Made by a program: the position numbers and the translations under genes | Shown here: positions 1-9,797 of the stretch, in pieces | Layout of the letters: each line of letters starts with the position of its first letter | Position numbering within the stretch: position 1 is the first letter of the stretch | The notes under the pieces: model-generated | Database searches by the model: none | The model's input: only the letters and a program-made list of their open reading frames with translations | What the model was told of the DNA's origin: nothing | Assembly (NCBI RefSeq): GCF_963678635.1 | Contig: NC_087063.1 | Coordinates: forward strand, 32,376,599 to 32,440,598 | From: Symsagittifera roscoffensis | Lineage: Eukaryota; Xenacoelomorpha; Acoela; Convolutidae | Length of the DNA stretch: 64,000 nucleotides | Reading direction: 5' to 3'

Positions 1-1295
1 GAGCTTTGCTGGGCCCTGGCATAGCTGCCCGTCCCATCTCCATCGTTCGCATGGTGTGAGCGCTGCCTTGGGTTGGAACGCTCCTCCCAACTGCTCCCAT
101 TCAAGATCGCGTCAAGCTTCCGCACCATTAAGTCAGATTTGGCATCTAACCTTTTTTCCAGGCTAGTCATCGTATGGGCGTAGGTATTATCATGATCGTT
201 CAACAATCGCTCGATCTCTCTTGTCATCCTAGCCTCTCTTTCCTCAGACTCCTTGCTTGCCTGTGCCAGGCTCTCCGCCAGGCATTGATCGGTGTTGCGA
301 ATCAATTGAGCCTGATCAACCCTCGCCTGCGACTTCACGTGCGTTAGTTCGTCTCTCAGATTCTCTCGACCCTGGTGAGCTCTCTCGTCAACTTGATCTA
401 TTCTCTTGGTCATGTCCCGTCTCAGTTCATCCAGACCATTCATTACGCCAGCGAAAATGTCACATATATCGCCAGTTGCCCCAAATGGCGGGGTTAGTCC
501 CAAAGAAGGTGAGGTCAACTGCAGCTGCAGCCTGGTACTTGATGACGCACCGCCTTTTTGCTTGCTCATCGACGTCAACAATCTGTCGAACGTTGATGAC
601 GCTCCCATCGTTATCCCATCTGACACGGGCCTGGTCGGCGAGGCGGACGATGCCTTCCCGCTCATGTCGTTTTTTGGGCACGGTGTGAAGTTCACGTCCG
701 GATGGGTTATCTCCGGGTGGTCATAACCGGAAGATAAACTTTCAGTTCGTAGTGACGCCATGCGCTCATCGTACAAAGAATTCCAGCTCTTCTTGGCCTT
801 CGAACCCGGTTGTTCTTCACTCGGGCTTATGCTCGACATAATCGCGTTGTTGCTCTGCTTGGCCAGAGATGAGTGAGTGTTAGCTGGATGTGAAAATTCT
901 CTTCTCCACCTATGACTCTTGGTCTCCGATTTGGAAATTCCACCGAATAACACTTCCTCTCGCGGCTCGACCTCGGAACGTTCCGAGGTCTCCTCCGTCC
1001 TCTCAACTTCCTCCCGCTCGAGGTCCTCGCTCGGCTCAAAGTCGGGTCGAATAAGCGTCCGTTCCCCTTCGTCAAAGGAGTCCACAAGCGTTACGCTCGC
1101 GGGTCCAGCATCGGCGCTCCGCCCTTGATTGCCATAGAGGTTTGTCTCGCTCGTTAGTTTCATTTCGCTCATTGAAAGATCAGGTTGACCTTTAGTCGAT
1201 TCGTTTTCAGCAAACACGTCGGAAGCGCTGCTAAACGAGGACTGGCTACGCCTAGTTTTAAATTTTCGCGTGCTTCCCTTGCTTAGCCTGGGAAT
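1..1295 (-). mobile_element. Giant Ty3/Gypsy fragment (subfamily B), N-terminal gag part
   Basis: Reading on the minus strand, this is the 5' half of a gag gene closely matching the gag region of element 2 (about 49,150-50,490). The shared stretches include the charged coiled-coil part (for example the match of 121-245 to about 49,270-49,400) and the start-proximal end near 1,150-1,290 matching 50,290-50,460. It runs off the left edge, so the rest of this copy lies outside. At about 1,295 it abuts ORF-B of element 1 with no LTR between them. The fragment is broken in a handful of places. It belongs to subfamily B, whereas the sequence to its right belongs to subfamily A. A junction made by recombination, by deletion or by assembly error would all look the same here. 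Confidence 0.75.
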
Positions 1296-2271
1296 CCTAG
1301 TAGCCGCACTCTGCCCGCGTCGTCGATTGTTCCATAGGGTGCAGTCACCCCGGAACCTTGTGCATTCTTGTTGGCGACTAGTCGTCCAGCTGTCTCTATC
1401 AGCCTCTTCACCGTTTGTTCCACGACTGGGTCACCCAAGGTGTCACTAGGGTCCGGGATTGTCACTCGACCTGTTGCTGTCGGGAGTCGTCGTGTTTCCG
1501 TTGTCTGACTCATCTCTCGAGGCGTCAAGAGCTCCATCGGGGACTGCCCACGAGGAATAATCCTTGCAGGTATCGCTTTTTCCGCGGATGTAGTCAATGC
1601 CGCCCGTTCCGATCGCTCCTTGTAGTCCCGCCTCAAGCGCTCAATTTCTTCAGCCTGCTTTTGTTGCAGTCTTCGAACAATTTCTTCCACATGTCTCTGT
1701 CGTCCTCCGTAATGAGCATGGTCTTAGTCACTTCATCCAGCTCCTTCCTGGTCCTTTCCAGCTCGTCCTTCATCCCATCTAGATCTTGCATGGTTTGGTT
1801 CGTTTGAACCCCTTGTTCTACTTTCGCCCTCCTTGGTGGCACAGCTGCTCTCAGTGGTGAACCAGACGAGGCAGCCTCGCTGTTCATCTCCTGATGCATT
1901 CTCGTCAGCCCAGGCTTGGGTTTGGAGGGCAAAGGCATTTCATCTGGTTGATAAGTCCTAGAACTTCCCAATCCAGGCTCATTCGCCAAGTCACTCCCTG
2001 AGAGAGCCCCGTTTCTCCACCTCATCACTCTCATGTTCGGGCGGTCTAGTACTCCTCTTTCTTCGTATGCTGCCATTAATAGGACTTCCGTGGGGCGGTT
2101 CCCACGGTTGTCATGCCCCAAGATGTTTATCAGGGAGGTCAGCTACATGACTACCTCTGGGTCCTCCAGAGCGAAGTCTCGATCCATTAGCCGACGATAG
2201 ATCGCATCTACCATCGGTCCTACATATGCTTCTGCCAGGTCCATCAATTCATTCAAAATGAAGTTGTCCAT
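1296..2271 (-). pseudogene. ORF-B N-terminal fragment of element 1
   Basis: This is the start of the second coding block. It opens on a good Kozak context, matches 25,886-27,061 of element 3 nearly along its length, and matches 41,437-41,913 of element 2 more weakly. The first ~160 residues hold a conserved region with the run HDNRGNRPTEVLLMAAY, followed by a proline-rich stretch, a charged coiled coil (around 1,640-1,800) and a Ser/Thr/Pro-rich linker with the run SPMELLTPREMSQTTE. No known family was recognised. In element 3 this part precedes an SGNH-hydrolase domain; here the element ends before that domain. The fragment is broken. It could be a structural or assembly module, but that is only inference from its position and coiled coil. 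Confidence 0.7.
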
Positions 2272-2649
2272 TCTGTTTTCAGGTTTGATTTGATTCGATT
2301 CTATGATTTGACTCAAGTGAGCAATTAAACGATCAATCAGAATCTAGAAAAGAGGTCACGAATATCACACTTGTCAGTCTCACCTTAACTTCTCGTTAAA
2401 ATTATTTAAAAACAGTCAGATAAAAAGATTTTTACCCTAAAATTTATTAAAATCAATCGGTCTCTAAAATTGTGGAATTCGACCTAAGATTGGACAGTCC
2501 AAACTTTGGATCTATTCCTAAGATCGTTATTCAGTTGTTCATGGTCACTAACCCCTTCTTACCCAAGATCTTAATAACATAACCATAACATAACATAACA
2601 CACATATCACACACTACATAATCTAGTCTAACACCCTCTTGCACGTCAC
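2272..2649 (-). other. Non-coding spacer between macro domain and ORF-B, element 1
   Basis: This AT-rich spacer of about 380 bp matches 27,062-27,440 (element 3) closely and 41,914-42,450 (element 2) more weakly. It includes a short TAACATAACA-type simple repeat at about 2,570-2,605. The spacer is conserved but not coding. It may hold the signal by which the downstream block is expressed (splice acceptor, internal promoter or internal ribosome entry); none is proven by the sequence. Confidence 0.6.
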
Positions 2650-3310
2650 TCAGCCTATGCTTAAGTAATAATTCTTATGTAAATATATTTGTATATTAGT
2701 ATCAGAGAAGATTACGTGTATGAGCGCGTACAGTTCTCGAGGATGCAGTCGTCCTCTGATCGGGTCGTACACGGGAAGCGAAAGCTCCTTCACATCCCTT
2801 TCTACGAGAAAGTCTCTCAATCTTGTCAAGGACACGACTAGGTTTTCCGGGTCTACGTGCCGCTTCTCCGTCGCCCGTGTCACTAAGAAGCATAGGTATT
2901 TTCCCGGTATCTGTGACGCCGCCGGAGGCAAAGCTGCTACGCCCCCTACTCCTGGTCTTTGCTTCCACAGAAATTCTATGCTTTCATATTCTCTCTTAAA
3001 ATCTGCCGCTAACGCTGTCCTAAAACTCATGTCTGCTGTGATTGCTATCGCACATGTTCTATTTGTGAGTATGAAATCACTGTCTGTTAGTTTTATGCTA
3101 CTTGAAGTTTGGTAAGTTAAAATATGATTCAGTTACCCTCCCTATGTCAGGTTTCTTAGGTTTTTTGCCTGTTTCTGCTTCTAAGTCTCCTGTCTCTCTT
3201 GCTATTCTTAATTTTTTTGTTATCAAGTTTTCAGTGTGGGTAAGTCCTACCCCCACTACCCGGACAAAAATATCCATCGACGTCCCCATCGATCGCATAA
3301 CGGGTATCAA
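2650..3310 (-). pseudogene. Macro-domain (OARD1/TARG1-like) module of element 1
   Basis: Downstream of integrase, this segment reads like a macro domain. The run KYLCFLVTRATEKRHVDPEN, then a leucine-patterned helix, then LSLPVYDP, then a helix ending in a FSDTNIQIYLH strand, follow the order of the human OARD1/TARG1 fold (IYYLITKK, ENL-SLE-M, LSMPRIGCGL, EVF-TDIKITVY). OARD1 removes ADP-ribose from acidic residues and O-acetyl-ADP-ribose. The glycine-rich GCGLD loop is not kept (DPIRGRLH instead), so enzyme activity is doubtful; binding or a derived role is possible. The N-terminal ~70 residues (3,098-3,310) join the integrase tail to this module. The same module follows integrase in elements 2 and 3. 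The assignment is by motif order only. Confidence 0.62.
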
Positions 3311-3337
3311 ATCAAGATTGGAAAACGGAATGAGTAG

Positions 3338-5350
3338 TCACCCCTCCTGGGCAGCCCAGGAAGGATCTTCTCGCTCGGTTTTCCTGTATTTTATGCTTTC
3401 ACGATCTGCATCTTGAATCGTGACAGTGGTCTCCTTTGGGTCCGACGTCATTTCGTTCAGCCATTCCAAGACACGCAGATTCGTCAAGTCTTGTTCATAT
3501 GACTGCTGTTGCTCGTCGTGGAATTCTACCTCGGGTTTCGACCGGTCATTGACCCACTCATCGTCGTGATCATCGACTATGTCAATGTCCTGTGACACAG
3601 TTATTTCTTCTAGACCCACTACTTCTTCCCCTATCTTCTTTAGGTATATCCTGTCCACTACAAAATCGTCGCCGTAAGGGTTATATTTCTTCTTGGATCT
3701 TGTCCTGTTATTCTGACGAGTCTGTATCGTGAACGGAAGATCCGGTTCCAAGTTCATAGGAACCTCCCTTTGTTCAGGGTCCTGCCAGTCCTCCTCTGCA
3801 TAGAGTAAAGTTTCATCGTCCGCTTCAATCACGTCATTTGGGTCCAAGTCCAGTGGTGTACTCGTTCCTTCCTCTATAACCTCATTTGCATCGTTCTTTT
3901 CCCTGGTGCCCTTCTCATTGACCTCACAAGCAGGGTCCATCATTAGATAATCCCCTTCTTCCATGTCTGCAGGTATACACCAGTCTTCTGTCGATGGATT
4001 GTGTGGCTTAATGTTTTCGTAATGAGCGGCTCGGCCAGTACTCAGTCTATAAAAGCGTCCCTCCTGGTGCACTTCTGTATTCATGAAGGGCCTCCTCCAT
4101 TTTTTTAAAAGCTTTTTTGTTCCTTTTGGTGGTGTGACGTTCTGAAATACCCACACGTAATCTCCTACCGAGTAAGCTTTTGCACCAGCTGCTTTCTTGT
4201 CAAATCTTTTCCTCTGCCTTGCCTGCGCTTGCTGAGTATTTCGTCTACACAAGTCGTTCAACTATTGCTGACGTCTAATTACATCCCTCACATAGACCTG
4301 TGGTGACGTCTTCTTCCCCTCGTACTCTGGGTAGAAGAAAGTCAAGGTCAAAGACTTCTCGTGCCCTGTCAGCATCATGTGTGGGCTGACTCCGGTGGTG
4401 GAATGTTGTGTGCCATTGTAAGCTCCCATCACCTGCGGAAGATATCTGTCCCAATTGGTCATGTACCTGGAACAATATACCCTCAGCGTCGACACTAACA
4501 TTCGATTCTGCCTTTCCACTAAGCCATTTGTCTGTGGATGGTATGTCGTTGAGTGAGCTTGAGCAACTTGCGAGCGTCTCATTAGCTCTTTCGTGAGTTC
4601 TCCTACGAAAGCTGTTCCGTTATCCGATTGAAACGTCATCGGACAACCGTGTCTCGCTATCCACGTATTGATCAGGTGGTCGCACGTCTCTTCCGCCGAG
4701 GCAGTTATGCAGGACACGGCCTCTGCATACTTCTTGAAATGATCTATCATGACCAATACCTGATTATAACCACTTTCTGTCATGCATATCTTTTGGTGAT
4801 CTATCTGCACTACCTCGTTGAATTCAAACGACTTGAACGACTGCATGGGGAACCGCAATTTCCTTGGATCTTTGACCTGTTGGCATGACAGACATGCTGT
4901 TACCCACTTCTCGCATGCCTTTTCCCTTCCAGGCCACTCAAAGGGCTTCAGGATCCTCTGATACACTTTGTCGATCCCCTGATGGCCCATCTGATCATGC
5001 GACCTGAACAAGAGTTCTGTCTGATAGAGTTACGGCAACACTATCGCATTGTATTTGTACAGGACTCTGTCCTCTTCTCTTCTCTTGCAAGCCACGATCC
5101 CGTCTTTGTTCAGATATAACCTTCCCTCTTTCTGCATAAAGTACTGTCTCAGAATGCGATAACGGTCTTCCTCCAGATCGCCTTTGTCCGGAGCTCCATT
5201 TTCGATCCACCGTTTCAGGTTGCTCATCATGCGGTATTTTTTCTGTGCTCTTAGTAAGTCCGAGAGTCTGTATCTCGCCTTCATCTGACTATTCATTTCA
5301 TCTGGCTGATGCGTGTCATCTTCCATCTTAACGCACCAAATCTTGACCAA
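3338..5350 (-). pseudogene. Integrase with long acidic C-terminal tail, element 1
   Basis: This is a Ty3/Gypsy integrase that would join element cDNA to host DNA in the nucleus. It has an N-terminal helical part, an HHCC zinc-binding domain (H-x3-H ... CLSCQQ, about 4,870-5,010) and an RNase-H-fold core with D (VVQIDHQK), D (FQSDNGTAF) and E (GLVERQNR). A basic C-terminal domain with the run KAYSVGDYVWVF and the KYKP-like end RAAHYENIKPHNPSTEDW follows. After that comes an acidic tail of about 200 residues (roughly 3,340-3,960), much longer than the usual GPY/F-type tail. The sequence is broken in a few places. Elements 2 and 3 carry the same architecture. The acidic tail could guide targeting or be the processing linker to the macro domain. 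Confidence 0.88.
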
Positions 5351-5381
5351 TGGTTGTGTTTCTTGTTTGAACGGCTGAAGA

Positions 5382-6571
5382 TCAATCCTGACTACCTTCT
5401 TTTTGTGGCAACAGACTTATCGAACGTTTCGATACTGCTACTGTTTCCAAATCATCCGCTGCGTTGTCAAAAACTCTTTCGCTTGGTATGAGGTAGCGAT
5501 CACTGTCAGGATTCTGGTGCACCTCTCTGTCCAGATCCCTTGCAAGAGTTTCCACTAGTAGTGTGTGGATCGCTAGTTCGGACAGTTCTGATCCTGAGCT
5601 CGAGTTCCTGTCTGAGTAGGTGTCAATTCCTGAGTTTCGGGAGTTATGATCTGTAGAAGAGTTTGTGATGGAGTCTGCACCCTCCTCCAGATCAGGTCTG
5701 TGCCTTCTCCGCATCCGTCTGAACTCCCCGGACAAAACTTTGTTCCCCCGGTCCTGTTTCCCATCAGGAAATTTTTCATCTATCTCAGACTCCCCGGACA
5801 AACTTCTTTGTCCCGGGTGTTGACCTTGTACTCGCTGGCTCTTTTCATCGTTCGTCTCCCCGAACAAACAATCTTGCACCAGGTTTCATTCTACCTTTTC
5901 ACCTTCTTTATCCTGGTCCACAAAGGTAACGGTTTTCCTTCGCGTATTGCTCCCCTGTTCTTTCCAACCGTAAGAGGTACTGGTTAAAACCTCGTGTGGT
6001 ATTGAGGATACTAGATGCTGAACTATTGTCCTACAATCCCTCTTGTTCTCTTCGTGTTGTCGTGTGGACGGCAGGATATTCACTTTCTCCCTGACTGTTA
6101 GTGATGCCACTGCTGCTGTCCATTCGGGGTCATCTCTGGTCACTTCTCTTTCTAACAATCCACCCAGCATCCGCATCACTTGCGGTGTGACCTGCACCGT
6201 TTTAACCAATAATGAGAGGATGTTTATGTTCATGCGAGAGAGTTCTTGCTGGACCAGGTTTGAGCGCAGCAACAGATACAAGGGGACCGGGTCCTCCTTG
6301 GATAGGATCTTTATTTCGGCTGCCTTCTCTACAGGTAACTCAGGGTGTCCTGGAATTGGATGTCCAGACTTGTCCAACCATCTCCTTAAGGGAAGCGCTT
6401 CATAAGTTTCTTTGTCCAGAAACGAAATCCTTCCTTTATTTCTGCCTGATTGGCTTGCTTCTGCTCCAATCTTTCATAGAACTCAGTTTTCTTGCTGAGG
6501 CTGTCAGCATTCTGGTGTTTATCACGCATCTTGTGCTCGATTTTCATGTGGTAGCCATCCAATCTTACTAT
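5382..6571 (-). pseudogene. Unassigned linker between RNase H and integrase, element 1
   Basis: Some 330-390 residues lie between the RNase H domain and the integrase zinc finger. The first part (about 5,886-6,377) begins near MDKSGHPIPGHPELPVEKAA, has leucine-rich helices, and has a counterpart in element 2 at 44,896-45,513 (GHPISEHPELSVETAA in the same place). The second part (5,382-5,879) is Ser/Asp/Arg-rich and probably disordered. Typical Ty3/Gypsy connections here are far shorter. No family was recognised. It may be a tether extension or an additional host-interaction region. It is broken. Conservation in two subfamilies argues that it is an inherited part of the polyprotein. Confidence 0.55.
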
Positions 6572-6889
6572 TCATCTACTAATATAACTCTGATCCATCG
6601 AGTAGGTCTTCAACCAGGATAACGCTCTGTTGTCTACGCGTAACTTAAAGGGAGCGCTCCCCGAGTATGCGTGGTATTTTTCCACAAATGTGACTACTGC
6701 AAACATTTCTGCTTTTGGTGCACCATATTTCATCTCAGTGTCACTCAAGACCTTGCTGCCGTATGCAATGGAACGGAGAACCGTTCTTCCATTCCATTCT
6801 TGCTCCTGATGCAATATTCCTGAGATGGCTACTACCGATACATCTGTGTCAAGAACATACATGCCCTTTTCTGTAGGCATGCCTAGCAC
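6572..6889 (-). pseudogene. RNase H domain, element 1
   Basis: The segment reads as the Ty3/Gypsy RNase H domain, which degrades the RNA strand of the RNA-DNA hybrid during reverse transcription. Visible motifs are YVLDTDVSVVAISGILHQEQ (first catalytic Asp), PIAYGSK-like ending with E in SDTEMKYGAPKAEMFAVV (second acidic residue and conserved E-x-x-A/V pattern), and LRVDNRALSWL (third Asp). It directly follows reverse transcriptase. Element 2 carries a copy at about 45,853-46,086. Confidence 0.85.
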
Positions 6890-8054
6890 TGGCGCTTCGC
6901 ACAGTTCCCGCTTTATGTTCTTTTATGAACTCACGGTAGTAGTTGGCAAACCCTAGGAAGCTCAGGAGCTGTGTGTCCGTTCTGGGAGCCTTCCATGTCA
7001 ACACTGCTTCTACTGCTTCTGGGTCCGGCCTCACACCATGCCTGTCCACCATTCTTCCCAGGTACTTGATTGAATCCCTAAGGATTTCACATTTCGATGG
7101 TTTGCACTTCAAGTCTGCTCTTTTCATGCATCCAAAGACCTCATCGAGCCGATCAATGTGGTCTTCCAGGGTCGGTGTTGCTATGACTACGTCATCCACG
7201 TAACACATCACAAGGTTCCCGTACTTCTTTGTCACTCTGGTCAAAGCCTGATCCATCAGTCTTTGAAAAGTGGCCGTTACGTTGCACAAGCCGAAGGGCA
7301 TCCTCTTCCACTGGTACAACCCCAACTCACACGCGATTCCGGTTTTTTCTCTATCCTTCTTCCGCAGTGGGACCTGCCAGAAGGCAGAACCCAAGTCCAA
7401 TGTGGTTAAGAACTTGGCATCACCAAGTTTAGAGAGGCTCTCGTCTATTCGCGGTATCGGGTACGCATCTTTTATCGTTACCGCGTTCAAGTAACGAAAG
7501 TCGCAACAAAACCTAAGCTGCCCCCCTTTCTTTTTCGCCATTACTACCCCGCAAGCCCATGGCGATTTTGAGGGTTCTATCATGTCGTATTCGAGCAACA
7601 TTTCAATTTCCGCTCGGCACGCTTCCGACTTATGTGGCGTCATTCGTCTTGCGCTTTCCCTATGGGGAACGGCGCCTTCCTCAAGTTCGATTTCGTGTTC
7701 GTAGAAATTACAGCAACCGATATCCGCCTTATGTCTTGAAAATACATCTGCGTTCCGATTTAAGACGTCCCGCAATTTTTCGAAATCTCCCTCATCTATT
7801 TTCCCTTTTAAATGTTCTATCTCTGGCAAAACCGGTTTGTCAGATTCTAGTTCATTTGACGAGGGGCGTTCTGGAAAATTCGAGCAGCCCGATAAGCCGT
7901 CGTCCGTTTCGGATTTCATTGAAAGCAATTTATGAATAAATTTTAATTCATTAACCCTCTTTAAAATTTTATCTTTATTGGCATGATAAATACAGTCTTT
8001 CACACTATGTTTCGGCAAGTTTTGTGTCTCCTCATAGTCGGTCCTCATCGGCAA
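6849..8054 (-). pseudogene. Reverse transcriptase, element 1
   Basis: This open stretch of about 400 residues makes element cDNA inside the particle. Residues 1-130 are a protease-RT connector; residues ~130-375 are fingers, palm and thumb. Visible RT motifs are VVMAKKKGGQLRFCCDFRYL (block 2), LTTLDLGSAFWQVPL (block 3, catalytic Asp), WKRMPFGLCNVTATFQRLMD (block 4) and the catalytic YVDD at 7,191-7,202. LSFLGFANYYREFI is the thumb/connection signature of Ty3/Gypsy. Its length is usual for the family. The copy is otherwise broken around its ends. It is the best anchor for a phylogeny of these elements. Confidence 0.92.
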
Positions 8055-8078
8055 AGCGTAATCAAGCTTCTTTCCACG

Positions 8079-8906
8079 CTAGATTGAAACCGTGGTGTCC
8101 AGTATGTTCAATAACACACTGACACACAGTCCGTTTTGCGTTACCGAGAAGCTCCGGCCTAAAATCACTGAGCTTTGACTATTTGGATTCGGTACCGAAC
8201 AAACCTGTTTACTATCACTTAACGAGTTTAAACTTCTCATTCTAAAAACTGTTACTACCGCTTGTCCCGGCTGTAGTGTTGCCTTTCTGTCTAAAAAGAT
8301 TGGTACTTTGTTTTCATCTGTTATTATCCTATTAATTGGTTTCTTAGCATACTTCCGGTCCGGGTTTCTAATCCTTATCAGACCGTTGTTCAAGTCAATC
8401 ATCACGTCAAAATTCCTGACAAAATCTCTGCCTAAGATGAATTGGTCGGCGTCGTCTAAATTCTGTACTACCAGGAAGCTCATCCATAGATCTCGTCCTC
8501 CCACGTGGAGAACTGTTATCGGCGTTCTTCCGGCTACGTAAATCGCTCCTCGATTGGCGGCGAACAGTCGGAGATTCGTCGGAATTAGATCTTCCCTCGT
8601 GAAGCCCATTTTTTACCAAGTTTTTATCGGCATCACACTCACTACCGCTCCTGTGTCCAGAAGCCCTGTGACTCCGATTTTCTTGCCATTGGTGTCGAGC
8701 AGATGTGCTGTCACATCAGCTTCGTATCCAATGTGTACCGCGTCTTGTTCCATCATAGCGTCATGGCCTATCCTGCGGACTTTGAGTTCCTCCTCCCCCA
8801 AATAGATCTGTCCTATTTGGTCACTATCTATTGTCACATTAGTTCTAGTGTAGATACTGATTCCATCTACGTTCAGCATCACTTGACACGGCCCATAGAC
8901 TTCCAC
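8079..8906 (-). pseudogene. Retropepsin-type aspartic protease region, element 1
   Basis: The region cleaves the polyprotein in complete elements. The catalytic run VTGLLDTGAVVSVMPIK lies near 8,615-8,665, and the downstream flap and ILGRDFVRNFDVMIDL strand (the second hallmark, ILGxDF) lies near 8,400-8,460. A 170-residue extension between that hallmark and RT contains a basic stretch and the run NPNSQSSVILGRSFSVTQNG, which is conserved in element 2 (46,890-47,204). The region is broken. Order and motifs fit Ty3/Gypsy. Confidence 0.85.
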
Positions 8907-9797
8907 CTAGCGTCCATGAAGTTTCTTCATGCGAGGGCCACCCATTGTTAGTAGTGCTCGCACAGCTCTCGACTCAGTGCGTGGCTCCACCTGCCTCAGA
9001 TAATCTGCATATGTGTCCAAATGCATCAAAGTGAACTCGGATGGTTCACTCAGATTTCTGATTACCTGGTGTCCAGCCACCGAGATTATCGACTGTATCT
9101 TGCTTCCTTGCGGTACCATGCCGAACCTCTGACCGGAGATCACATTAAGTTTCATGCTCAAACTGCTTGGTGCTTTAGTCTCCTCGACCTCCGTTGCTTC
9201 GAAGGTATTCAGTTGCTCCTGTGGTTTCTCATTTTCCAGTTCGGGTTTCACTTTCTGTTCGATCTCTTTTGTCACCAGTTCCTGCTGCACTCTATTTAGA
9301 GCATCCCTCGCGGCTGCCCTATAATCAATCTTGAAGTCATCGGCCGCAGTCACTGGTTCCGGTTCACATGTCTCTTCAGTTACCGCTTGCATTTTCTTCG
9401 TCGCCAGCTCTTGCGGTTTGTCTTTTCTGAGCGCCTCCGCTTCACTCAAGAGACGATCCTTGCTGGCTTTCACTCCTGATAAAGCTTCCTCATGCCTTGA
9501 ATGCTTAATGTCTGCCACTGCATCCCAGAATTGCAGACAATCTGATTTAAAATGACCTTCCAAGTTGCAAAAGAAACACCTCGGGCCAAATTTTGCAATT
9601 ACTCCTCTCATGAAATCCTCATGGTCAACTTCTGACGCATCTTCGTCCTGGAGGCTAAAGCCTTGTTTGTAAGTTGGGCATGCTGACACATGATGGTCCA
9701 TTGAAGTGCGATTGGCACAAGAGCGTCTCTTGTCCATATCATCCCTCGATGTACCAGTTGTTCCCTTGGTTTGCTGGTCCGTTGATAAAATTGCCAT
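8907..9797 (-). pseudogene. Nucleocapsid-like zinc-knuckle segment, element 1
   Basis: About 295 residues link gag to protease. Near the N-terminus are a partial Cys-His cluster (CANRTSMDHHVSAC) and a canonical CCHC knuckle, CFFCNLEGHFKSDC (C-x2-C-x4-H-x4-C), of the type that binds genomic RNA. An alanine/lysine/glutamate-rich, probably helical stretch of about 110 residues follows, then a segment SEPSEFTLMHLDTYADYLRQ just before protease. Its frame meets the gag frame in a short overlap (about 9,739-9,797), an arrangement that fits the programmed frameshifting or read-through used by many Ty3/Gypsy elements. The same knuckle is seen in element 2 near 48,240. Confidence 0.8.

Noticed and set aside
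2570-2605. TAACATAACA simple repeat as a telomere-like or satellite array
   Set aside because: Only a few imperfect units, repeated in the homologous spacer of element 3; it is part of the element spacer.
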